The position numbers and the translations under genes were made by a program. Positions 34,831 through 45,132 of a stretch of 64,000 nucleotides of DNA are shown here, piece after piece. The notes beneath the pieces were generated by a model. It saw only the letters and a list, made by a program, of their open reading frames with translations, searched no databases and had not been told where the DNA came from. The stretch comes from Meloidogyne chitwoodi (taxonomy: Eukaryota > Nematoda > Chromadorea > Rhabditida > Meloidogynidae): positions 1,426,001 to 1,490,000 of the forward strand of contig JACZZP010000011.1 of assembly GCA_015183035.1 (NCBI GenBank). The letters are read 5' to 3'. Numbering within the stretch: the first letter of the stretch is position 1; each line of letters starts with the position of its first letter.

Positions 34831-37800
34831 TAAGGATTTATCCGCTTGACTAATTGAACAGTTTCCAGTAGTTCACGCATTCTCGAAGAATTACTCTAAA
34901 ATTTAAATATTAAAAAATAAATTAAAATTAAATAAACTTCAGAGATAAATCCGTGTTTAACCAATTCTTCAGTCAAAGTTTCAGCAGTATCTCCTTCCTT
35001 GAGCGGTGCAGTCAATTGCCTATTCATTTGGTCATCCAATTGAAGTTGGATTCGCAACTGATATCCTCCTTGATCAAATACGTCGGCATGCATTTGCATA
35101 ATTTGGCGAGTTTCGCAATGCTGTTGATGTTGTGCAACAGAAGACTTTTCAGATGATATTGTGAATGTATTAATGACTAAAATAATTAAAATTAAAATAA
35201 ATTAAAAAAGATCAATTATTGACCTTTTGAGATAATTAGAAAATATTTTCTTAAAGTTAGTTATCCAGGTGTGACTGATTTAAAGAATAAGGTATACCTT
35301 GTCCAGGTGTTTCACCAATGCTTTGATTGGTATGATAACCCTCATCCTGAACAGGAGCATTATGTGGATGAGGCAACAGTGTGTTTGCTGTAGTAGTTGT
35401 AGTGGTTGAAGCAGATGTCATAGTTAAAACGACGGTTCCAGATGTTGAAACCGCTGATGACACGGTTATGCTTGCTGTAGTGATTGGCGTAATAGTAGTA
35501 AAGTGAGCGTTGTACCTAAGACAAATAAAATAATTAAATGGACAGTTAATTTTCAATTAATTTTCAGTGTCATTTTTCTTTCCCTCACCCGTCTTGTTTT
35601 AAATTCGTAAGGATGTTCGCAGCAGGCGCATGTTTTTGAGTATTTGCTGCTGTTGTTGGTATTGGTGTTGATTTCTCAATGTTTGGTGCTGCCTCTTGTG
35701 GTGGAGAGGAAACGGCTCTCTCTGGAGGAACTATGCCAGGGGTCGGTTCATGAGATAAACGGACATTGTCTGGCTTTTGTTGTTCTTCTAAGAATCCATC
35801 TTCATCCAGACTAGTCTCGTCTTGTTTCTCGGGCTCAGGAAAACCCAAGCGATTAAGCAATTCTTCAACGTTTGCACGTTGATTTGGATCATTTTCTAGA
35901 CAACGTTCAATAAATTCCTAAAAAAAATAATTAAAAAATTTGAGAAGTTCAGTCTAAGATATTTTGAATATTTTCTCTTGTGTTCCTTATATCGCCATTA
36001 GAAAAAACAATAAAAAACATTTTGTATAAAAATGCAAATGAATCAAATTGAGTAATAAGAAAATCGGGTCAAGCTACTCGTAAAGGGGAGAATAACTATT
36101 ATCATATTTATTTTCCATTTTTGGGTAAATGTCCAGTTGGCTATCTACCTGTCCGCAAAGAGAATTCGCTCTTTTCTTTTCTTCTCTTGCATTTTTGGCG
36201 TTAGGATAAGTACACGCTTATTTTTCCTCTACACTGTAATATGCCTTTTGGCACTTGGAAAGAAAGCGATAAAATAATTAAAATTAAATAATAAAATGAA
36301 AATATATTTATTTTAAAAGTAACTAAAGATTAAATCAAAGAACATAAATTTGGGACATCATTCTCAAATATATTTATAGAAGATCAGGTGGATAACAACC
36401 TTTTATGGGATTATAATGAAAGGATAAAAACCAGTAAAAGGACAAATATTTAGGTAATTCAGTTTCTGTAATATGTCTCATTTGACGGACATTCTGAATT
36501 TTAATCACTTTATTATTATTTAATTTTAATTATTTTATCGCTTTCTTTCCAAGTGGCAAAAGGCATATTACAGTGTAGAGGAAAAATAAGCGTGTACTTA
36601 TCCTAACGCCAAAAATGCAAGAGAAGAAAAGAAAAGAGCGAATTCTCTTTGCGTACAGGTAGATAGCCAACTGGAAATTTACCCCATTTTTGTAAATTAA
36701 ACCTTTTGCTCAGGATCTTCAAGTGAATCAATCCCTTTCCTAAGCAATTCTTCTGTAACCATATGGAAACCACAACCACCAGCAGTTGAAGGAGTAACAC
36801 TATCGGCAGAAATTGATTTATCCTTTTCGCCTCCACCATTTAAAGATCCACTAAGCAAAGCACCAATCGTAGCCATCTAAACAAAAAGTTTTTTTTATTT
36901 TGAATATTAAAAAATGCCTCCAAAGCGCAAACTCCGAACGAGTAAATGTCCGCTTGAGTTGTTGCTTCAGTCAAATCTTAGAAAGAATATAAAAAAATAC
37001 TTGCAAAAATAAGCTCACGATCATATTCTGGCGCCATATAATGAACGTTTTTGATAGTTTCACGAAAAGTCTTAACATGATGTTGAATGGTGTTTGGAGC
37101 AACTAGAAAAAAATACTTTACTAAAATAAAATTCTAAATACCACATCCAATTTTTACAAGACCATTCTGCTGAATAAAAATTGTATTACAAGTCAAATTC
37201 GCATGCACAATTGGCGGATCACAACAATGTAAATAAGATAGAGCAGAAAGGATTTGGCGGTTCCAGTTCTTCCAAGCCTAAAATATTTACATTATTCTAT
37301 TTTATTAAAAAAATTAATACTTTAATGTTTAACAGTGTGCCTGAAGAACGAGCTCTTTGTAGAAAACGAGACATTGATCCAGACGACATATATTCGGTTA
37401 TAAAAATTATCTAAAAGTTAATATATGATATGGATATTTTTCCTCCTAGTCCCAAAATGCTGTTTTTCCGATAATCTACAAAAATCTTAAAATTAGATAA
37501 ATGGTTAATTTATTCGCAAAAAAATCTATAAAAATCTAAGAGTTGACTAGTATACAAAAAAATAGGAAATATAAGAAGACAACTCACCCTTGGCTTATTC
37601 GAATTGCTGTCTACCCAATATTTATGAAATTTCACAAGGTTTGGATGTTCAAGATGAGTCAAGTGATCAAAGACAGCTCGAATCTTCTCCTAAACAGGAA
37701 AATAAAATATAATTAGATATCAACATGATTTTTCAAAAGAATCAAACAATTAAAAAAATACTAGATTATGTATAAAAAAACCTCTTGATCACGGAAATTT

Positions 37801-38139
37801 TTACGCTCTGAGAAGAGCACTTCATTCCAAACAACTTCATTTCCAGTTTCATTGTCCATTGCCAAATAAGAAGCATCAATACCAGGCACATCACGTTGCT
37901 TAACCTTTTCACATCGCTTAGACCATCTTTTGCAAGGAGACTCTTCCAATATCTAAATTTTAATTTTTAAATCTTTTAAAAAATATTATAAATAACCTCG
38001 TCATCCTCTTGGTCCGGATCACCTGAATTCCTGCCCGCTTCCTTATAAATATTAAAATTTTTACTGTTAATGTATGAAATAAAACAACCTCGTCAAGAGA
38101 TTGCAATTGGTCATTAGATTTTTCCAATTGTTCACTCAT
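34830..38139 (-). CDS. nrbp-1: Nuclear receptor-binding protein (NRBP) pseudokinase
   Basis: The gene runs from ATG 38139 ([17 protein letters not shown]) to TAA 34830. Early exons give [40 protein letters not shown] and [12 protein letters not shown], then [20 protein letters not shown], nearly identical to human NRBP1. The kinase-like domain is catalytically dead: the HRD motif is HAN ([14 protein letters not shown]) and DFG is replaced by IGC (GLVKIGC). Next come [24 protein letters not shown] and [21 protein letters not shown] Pro/Thr/Ser-rich linker leads to a conserved C-terminal region, [20 protein letters not shown] and [14 protein letters not shown] acts as an adaptor for trafficking and ubiquitin-dependent turnover. 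An intron at about 36.0-36.7 kb carries an inverted-repeat transposon. Exons join in frame. Confidence 0.92.
36124..36683. mobile_element. Long-inverted-repeat element with 9-bp TSD (Mutator-like MITE), intronic
   Basis: The arms are about 175 bp and nearly identical, beginning GGTAAATGTCCAGTTGGC on the left and, inverted, GGTAAATTTCCAGTTGGC on the right. The flanks carry an exact 9-bp duplication CCATTTTTG (36115-36123 and 36684-36692). Long terminal repeats plus a 9-bp duplication are the marks of Mutator-like elements. The 200-bp centre is non-coding. It lies in an NRBP intron. Confidence 0.88.
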
Positions 38140-39049
38140 TATGATCCAATATATATGTTGCTTAACCCAAACTATATCCTTCTGCCTGTCTAAATTTCTA
38201 ATCTATAAGAAAAAAATTTTTTTGAAGTTTGCATAAATTTTGCGTACGGGATATATGCAGAAATATTTTTTTAAATATTTTCCTCAATGAAAAAATTGTG
38301 TATATTTTTGTAAATTTTTTATAAAAATGTAAGAAGCTTGACTTTGTCTCATAAACTTCTTGTAATATTGAATGGTAATGATTGAAAATAAAAAGCTTAT
38401 ACTCTAATAGAGGAAAGCGATATTTTCGTGGGCAATTATTAACTTACATTAGCCAGTAATAGATGGAAGATAAATGTATAGGACAATGTAAATGAAGAAA
38501 TAGATGTAAATAATTGATTAAAAATCTAACAAGAAGTTATAAAAAAAATTTACTACAAACAAACTTTTGATTTTTGTGCTATTATTTTAATTAGAGAATA
38601 TTTTTATGAAAAAAGAAAAAGTCTGTTAATTTGAAATATCTAGCACGTTTTTCCATATTTTTGTGTCAGTGTACATACATATATGTATGTTCTAATTATT
38701 TCTAGCAGAATTTTTATTCACAATAAATAACATGGGAAATCATTTTTTAGTTTATACGACCAAGTAAATTATACAAAAATTGCTTACTAATCAATTAACA
38801 TTAGAAAATGAGTAGACATCCCAGTTTTTCATTATTATAGAATATTTAAAATAGTTAAAGTATGGAAAATCTCAATTACGACGTCCACTTGACAGCACTC
38901 TAAACCGTAGACGCACGCGTGAAAATCCGTACCTATTGTTTTAGACATTTACTTTCGACAATGCATTTGTTTCGATATCGAAAATTTTTTACATTATTAA
39001 AATAAAAAGCTTTCGACTACGTAGTACGACTAGATGGCTTGCGGCTACA
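38140..39049. other. Intergenic, NRBP promoter side
   Basis: AT-rich sequence with no gene. Near 38910 there is GACGCACGCGTG, which recurs in related form at 39336 (GACGCACGCGTC). These may mark the borders of a decayed transposon that spans to 39350. Confidence 0.35.
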
Positions 39050-39350
39050 TGGCTTGCGCTACCAGGCATGCTCCGTTTGAGCACAGCACTTTCAGTCAGT
39101 GGGAGCAGTTCAACTGAGTAACCGTTTTAAAGTTTAACTCAAGTTTTTTCCTATATACGAATTATAAAAATATACAAATGATAGCTCATTTGAAAGAGCT
39201 CTTCGAGCTGAGTCGAATGAGATAAAAATAAATGAATTTGGTTGACTGTGAACTGAGCGTACTCAGTTGTGCCAGGACTCAGTTGAGCCGGGACTCAGTT
39301 GTGCGGACTCAGTTGAGGTGTACCCCAGTCAGTTGACGCACGCGTCAAAG
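39050..39350. repeat. ACTCAGTTG phrase-repeat island
   Basis: Several copies of an approximately 16-bp ACTCAGTTGAGCCGGG phrase occupy 39255-39325, with an inverted partner AACTGAGT near 39110. Between them is a palindrome-like piece GCTCATTTGAAAGAGCTC that is also found in the elements at 3028-3655 and 20307-20828. Confidence 0.6.
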
Positions 39351-39429
39351 CTATTTGTTTGCTATTTCTCTTTTTCTTTTTCCCGCTCTCTTAATTTTCC
39401 ACACTCTTTTCATCAAAATCCGAAGTAAT

Positions 39430-39546
39430 AAACTTCAAAGTCCCGAATCTCGGCTCCATGACTTTTTGTCAATGGACTTTACGTCAATGGACCATCCGTC
39501 AATATTTTTAATGGATTTTAAGTCAACGGACTTTTCGTCAATGACT
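39430..39546. mobile_element. Partial copy of the GTCAATGGAC MITE
   Basis: This stretch matches the right half of the element at 41663-41868 in the same orientation: CCCGAATCTCG, then ACGTCAATGGACCAT, CGTCAATA and GTCAACGGACTTTTCGTCAA. The left half is missing. Together the two copies bracket the minisatellite. Confidence 0.7.
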
Positions 39547-39689
39547 AAATATGCATATATGTAATTGGGAGTTTGTCTATATGTTTGTCTGAGATTTTAT
39601 AGTAAACTGATTGGGGGAAGTAGAAATGGGAGCTTTTATATAAGTGTTTAAAAGTTCGATACTATATAAACAGCGTATTTTACCATTCT

Positions 39690-41320
39690 ACTGTTCTACG
39701 AGCAGCGCCAACTGTCTGTGACTTCAACGTCTACGAGAAACGTCAACGGTCAGCTACACTAACGGAGGAAGCTCTATGGGCCAAGGTTTTGCGAGCTACG
39801 CTAACGGCGGTGGTGCTTGAGACTAAGGTTTGGCGAGCTACGCTAACGGCGTTGGTTCTAGAGACTAAGGTTTGGCGAGCTACGCTAACGGCGTTGGTTC
39901 TAGAGACTAAGGTTTGGCGAGCTACGCTAACGGCGTTGGTTCTAGAGACTTAGGTCTTAGGAGCTAAGCTAAGGCGTTTGTTCAATAAACTGGTGTCTTA
40001 GGAGCTAAGCTAAGGCGTTAGTTCAATAAACTGGTGTCTTAGGAGCTAAGCTAAGGCGTTTGTTCAATAAACTGGTGTCTTAGGAGCCACGCTAAGGCGT
40101 TAGTTCTATGAGCCAAGGTTCTAGGAGTATGCTAACGTCTACAAGATACGCCAACGTCTACGAGCAACGTCAACGGTCTATGAGCTACGCTAACGGCGGT
40201 GGTGCTTGAGACTAAGGTTTGGCGAGCTACGCTAACGGCGTTGGTTCTAGAGACTAAGGTTTGGCGAGCTACGCCAACGGCGTTGGTTCTAGAGACTAAG
40301 GTTTGGCGAGCTACGCTAACGGCGTTGGTTCTAGAGACTTAGGTCTTAGGAGCTAAGCTAAGGCGTTTGTTCAATAAACTGGTGTCTTAGGAGCCAAGCT
40401 AAGGCGTTAGTTCAATAAACTGGTGTCTTAGGAGCTAAGCTAAGGCGTTTGTTCAATAAACTGGTGTCTTAGGAGCCACGCTAAGGCGTTAGTTCTATGA
40501 GCCAAGGTTCTAGGAGTATGCTAACGTCTACAAGATACGCCAACGTCTACGAGCAACGTCAACGGTCTATGAGCTACGCTAACGGCGGTGGTGCTTGAGA
40601 CTAAGGTTTGGCGAGCTACGCCAACGGCGTTGGTTCTAGAGACTAAGGTTTGGCGAGCTACGCTAACGGCGTTGGTTCTAGAGACTTAGGTCTTAGGAGC
40701 TAAGCTAAGGCGTTTGTTCAATAAACTGGTGTCTTAGGAGCCAAGCTAAGGCGTTAGTTCAATAAACTGGTGTCTTAGGAGCTAAGCTAAGGCGTTTGTT
40801 CAATAAACTGGTGTCTTAGGAGCCACGCTAAGGCGTTAGTTCTATGAGCCAAGGTTCTAGGAGTATGCTAACGTCTACAAGATACGCCAACGTCTACGAG
40901 CAACGTCAACGGTCTATAAGCTACGCTAACGGTGGTGGTGCTTGAGACTAAGGTTTTGCGAGCTACGCTAACGGCGTTGGTTCTAGAGACTATGGTTTGG
41001 CGAGCTACGCTAACGGCGTTGGTTCTAGAGACTTAGGTCTTAGGAGCTAAGCTAAGGCGTTAGTTCAATAAACTGGTGTCTTAGGAGCTAAGCTAAGGCG
41101 TTTGTTCAATAAACTGGTGTCTTGGAGCACGCTAAGGCGTTAGTTCTATGAGACAAAGTTCTAGTAGTATGCTAACATCTACAAGATACGCCAGCGTCTA
41201 CGAGCTACGCTAACGGCGGTGATTTGTTGGCCAAGGTTCTAGGAGCTATGTTAACGTTTACAAAATACGCCAACGTCTACAAGCTACGACAACGGTGATG
41301 GTTTTGGGATAGTGGTGTGT
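39690..41320. repeat. Higher-order minisatellite (41/42-bp units in ~389-bp super-repeats)
   Basis: Two related unit types alternate in blocks: a 42-bp unit starting GAGCTACGCTAACGGCGTTG and a 41-bp unit starting GAGCTAAGCTAAGGCGTTTG. Blocks are separated by short pieces with ACGTCTACGAGCAACGTCAA. The marker GCTACGCTAACGGCGGTGGT recurs at about 39793, 40182, 40571, 40919 and 41205, giving periods of 389, 389, 348 and about 286 bp. The later super-repeats have lost one or more basic units. Because 41 and 42 bp units are mixed and stops occur, no long frame is open; it is not a coding repeat. It is much more GC-rich than the surrounding DNA. Confidence 0.93.
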
Positions 41321-41662
41321 AGTCAGAGAAAGTAGGAGATCAACTTCCTTTATTATTTCTTTTTTATTGTTGTATATTATTTAGCGCGGTTTTCGGAGCC
41401 AGTGTCGACAGCTTGACTTAAAACTTGACTCATGCTTGATCATGTTTTAATTTCTCTATGTATTGTTTTGTTTGTAAATGTTTTAATTATGTTATAGTCT
41501 ATTCTTTGTAGTTTCTGTTGTGTTAGACGATTGTAAATTTGGGTATCTGGATGATTATTTCATTATCTTGTTTGTTTATTTTGTTGGAAATGTTTATATT
41601 TATGTATGACTTTATTGTTTAGATTATTTTTTTACTTTTTTCTATTTTAAAAAATTTGTTTA

Positions 41663-41868
41663 TTGACGAAAAGTCCGTTGACATAAAGTCCAATGACGAA
41701 AAGTTTGACGAATGGTCCATTGACGTAAATTCCGTTGACGAAAAGTCGTGTCACCCCGAATCTCGCAGAGATAACGGGTGCACGACTTTTCGTCAACGAA
41801 ATTTACGTCAATGGACCATTCGTCAATACTTTTCTCATTGGACTTTATGTCAACGGACTTTTCGTCAA
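41663..41868. mobile_element. Palindromic MITE with GTCAATGGAC phrases
   Basis: It is almost a complete inverted repeat. The left end begins TTGACGAAAAGTCCGTTGAC and the right end inverted begins the same way. The arms are made of TTGACGTAAA and AATGGTCCATTGACG phrases, meeting around CCCGAATCTCGCAGAGATAA. No convincing target duplication was seen. A half copy lies at 39430-39546 on the other side of the minisatellite. Confidence 0.8.
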
Positions 41869-41963
41869 CTAAATTTAAATTACTTTATTATTGATGGGTA
41901 CCTAATTTCACGTATCTTATTTAAACTTTTATTTTAAATTTTATTTAAAAAATGTATACATAA

Positions 41964-42154
41964 CAGGGATGCATATCGTATCGTATATCGTTATCGTATT
42001 TTATCGTATTTTTGGGGTGATTTTGTATCGTATCGTATATCGTATCGTATTTTTTTCTGAAATAATATCGTATCGTATATCGTATCGTATTTTTTTCTGA
42101 AATAATATCGTATCGTATATCGTATCGTATAAAACCGAACGATATGCATCCCTG
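41964..42154. mobile_element. hAT-type MITE with ATCGTATCGTAT arrays
   Basis: It is 191 bp long. The ends are CAGGGATGCATATCG and, inverted, CAGGGATGCATATCG. It has an exact 8-bp target duplication ATACATAA (41956-41963 and 42155-42162). The CAGGG start and 8-bp duplication fit hAT. The interior consists of repeated ATCGTATCGTAT units separated by TTTTTTTCTGAAATAAT. Open frames on the minus strand (IRYDIRYD repeats) are translations of this repeat and not genes. Confidence 0.92.
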
Positions 42155-42162
42155 ATACATAA

Positions 42163-43632
42163 CTTGACTGAATAAATTTTTTGCTGTAAAAAATCGATAG
42201 GATATTGACCATTAAATTTTAAAAATTATTATTAATCCCAGTGATTTTAATCTTTGCAAATTTAATTTACGAAAAGAAGAAATTTTACCAGTCCAATGAT
42301 TTCTGCAACGGAATTATTTCCTAATTTGAATTATCCAAATTGGATGTCCTAAAGTTGGATGCTTTTGCCTTCCACAAATGTCTGTGTTTGGCAGTTAACA
42401 AATAAAATTTCAATTTTATTAGACGCGCAGTCAATTTCTCATTGGTTGACCACACAAGTATTTCTACCCAAAAATATTTTCAGAAAATGGTAAACTATTG
42501 CAATTTTATGAAATTGGATTTATGTGCTTGACTGTTTTTCTAAAGAGAAAAAGTAATCTATGCTAATCAAATTTTAAGTTTTATATTTGTTATACATACT
42601 ATATGTAAAATTGAGAATTATTGAAAATTAAGGCAATTTATTTTTTTTGACAGCAATTTATTAAATTGGCTTTTATATTTTAAAATTATTTTTCTACGTA
42701 TTTTTAATTTTTATTATGAATTTTTCTTAATTTAATTTTATTAAAATAAAATTTCTATTTAAGAACACAGCTGCTTATTAATTAAAATTTAATTTTTTAA
42801 AATCATAATAAATTACTCAAAAATATATATACATTATCAATTATATAATTAGATAACACAGCTAAAATTTAGTTATAAATTCCTCTTATTTTTAATTTTT
42901 TTCTAGTTTTTAACTCAAGTTACCAAATATATGTAAATATTCCCATTTTTTTAAAATTAATTTCTCTTTTTTTTAATGTCCAACATTATGCGCCATTTCC
43001 CATATTAAAAAAAAAAAAGAAGAAATCAGTATTCTTCCGACAAAATTTTTGGAGTATTTCATTGCACCTTTTTCCGCCAGTTTTCTATTTATAAATAATA
43101 TTTGTATTTATTTATTTATTAACAAAAAAACATAAACGAGCAAAATGAATGAAAAGGACATTTTTGACATTACTAGAATATAATAATAACTCTACAATAA
43201 ATTCATAGGTTCTCCTCTATTTTTTCAATTATTTCACAGCTGTTAAATAATAAATTGATGAATATTATTTAGGGCTTTCCCTTCTTGTTTATTTTTGTTT
43301 TGTATTTTTCTTCTTTCGATTCCAATAGAAATTTATTTTTGTCATATAAAATATAATTCCTTCATTAATTCAATATTGTTGATGATTTTCTGCGCACCTT
43401 TGCAAATTTATTTTTTTCTAAAGTGTTAATTGCTCTATGGGTATTTTACGAGGTGGGGACTTTTCGGCGCAAATTTATTAATTAAAATTGTAGTTGACTG
43501 CTTTTAAGAAATATATAAAATTTATTTTTTATTTTAAAAATTTTTTTAATATTTTAATATTTTATAAAAATACATCTAAATTTTATAAATCTTTTTAAAA
43601 TTCTTTTCTTTAAAAAGAAAATAACTTTTTTT
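42163..43632. other. AT-rich intergenic region
   Basis: No gene, RNA or ordered repeat could be supported on either strand. Confidence 0.4.
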
Positions 43633-44239
43633 GGTACTATTCCGTTATCCCCACACTTTGCGGACAAAGTTTTTGCGGACAAATTTTATTTTATATTTTA
43701 AAAGAGAAAATATATTTATAAAAAATAAATCAATCAAAAGGCCAATATTTTCCCCAAGCACGCATAATTTCTTCAAAAACATCTCCATCACCAATCATTT
43801 TCCTCCACAAAAATTCTGCAAAATAACTTTCCAAATGATGACTTGCTTTTCTCCCATGTTCTTATTAGCCATTTGGCATTGCCCCACATCCTTTACACTT
43901 TTTGAGTATTAGATCCTGTTTCGGGGTCTACGAAGTTGTACCTAAAAGAAGTTTTTAATTGAAAAAGTTTTGTAAAGAAGACCACGATCTTGTAAGAATT
44001 CGATGGCATCTTTTTCCGTTGTTGGCAAATCCCAAATTTTCATTATAAATTAAATAGAATGCTAAAATCGAATAGAAAATAATAAAGAATGTACTTTATT
44101 CTTAGTTTCCATGTTTATTATACACCAAACAAAATTTAAACTTTGATTGATTGCCAAAGGCAAATGGAAGAAAAGGAAAATTAATATATTTGTCCGCAAA
44201 AACTTTGTCCGCAAAGTGTGGGGATAACGGAATAGTACC
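43633..44239. mobile_element. Merlin-type DNA transposon relic
   Basis: The ends are long inverted repeats beginning GGTACTATTCCGTTATCCCC and continuing CACACTTTGCGGACAAAG. They are flanked by CTTTTTTT at 43625-43632 and 44240-44247, an 8-bp duplication as made by Merlin elements. The interior holds transposase remnants on the minus strand (separate entry). It is 607 bp, far below a full element. Confidence 0.85.
43760..44043 (-). pseudogene. Internally deleted Merlin (IS1016/ISXO2-like) transposase
   Basis: The minus strand from ATG 44043 reads MKIWDLPTTEKDAIEFLQDR then GLLYKTFSIKN, like the start of Merlin/ISXO2-like transposases. After a stop and frame change it reads YNFVDPETGSNTQKV and MWGNAKWLIRTW, the end of the DDE domain, where the family has NFVxPETGxHTQxxExxWxxxK. 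The sequence between these parts is missing, so this is a deletion derivative. It lies inside the inverted repeats of the element at 43633-44239. Confidence 0.75.
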
Positions 44240-44247
44240 CTTTTTTT

Positions 44248-45132
44248 TATTATTTTATTTGGCACTCTCTCAAACTCATAAAAATAATAATTTTTTATTT
44301 TTTTATATTTTTAATCATGGATTTACTTATATTTATTTTAATTTTCAAAATATAAAATAATTTACCTATTTTCTTTACTAAACAATAAATTTTGGTAATA
44401 ATTTGATATATTTTCATTATTTTATTAAATCAAAATATTAAATTATTTGATCAGCATATTTGTCTGATTAATTTTTTCTTTTTCATAATATTTATTTTTT
44501 ATCCATTTTTACATACCCCTCCTTCCTATGTTTATTTGTTTTTATGTGACAATATTTATTTATGTGGTGGTTGGTACTTTTTGACTTTCTCGCACATTCA
44601 TGTGAGCAAACGCTCAATTTTTTAGAATTGGCCTTAAACAAATTGATGAGAAAATATTTTTTAGAATATTTATATATAAATTAATATTGCTATGAGAAAA
44701 TTGATAAAAATTAAATTAATTAATTAATTAAATTTAAAAAAATAAATAAATAATTATTTTTTAATTATTTTCCTCATACTATTTTAATTTTTTCAAAAAA
44801 ATTAAATTTTATTAAATTTTAAAATTTTTTATTTTCAATTATTCTAAAAGACAAACCTCTTTTTTTTCACTTGTGGGCGGTGACATCCTTATCCCAAAAT
44901 TTTCATCCCTCATTCTTTTCACACTTTGTGTTTTTCTCTTTTACTTTTTTTTCAACCTTGCTAATAAAATTCATATTTTTATTTATTTTATATTTTTAAA
45001 ATAGTTAATTTAATTAATATGTTAAAGTTTCAATTTCTATAATATTTTTCCTTTTTATCTTCTAATAATAATAATAATATTATTTTAATTAAATAAAATA
45101 ATTTATTTAATAATTAAGATATATTTAATTAA
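44248..45132. other. AT-rich intergenic, probable promoter of the DDR-like gene
   Basis: No gene seen. It ends at the start codon of the discoidin receptor-like gene. Confidence 0.4.

Noticed and set aside
39690..41320. Minisatellite considered as a coding repeat or CRISPR array
   Set aside because: The mix of 41- and 42-bp units and in-frame stops excludes a repeat protein; there are no unique spacers and the organism is eukaryotic.
41945..42212. Minus-strand open frames with RYDIRYD-type repeats
   Set aside because: They are the translation of the ATCGTATCGTAT array inside a hAT MITE with an exact target duplication; there is no start context or conservation to support a protein.
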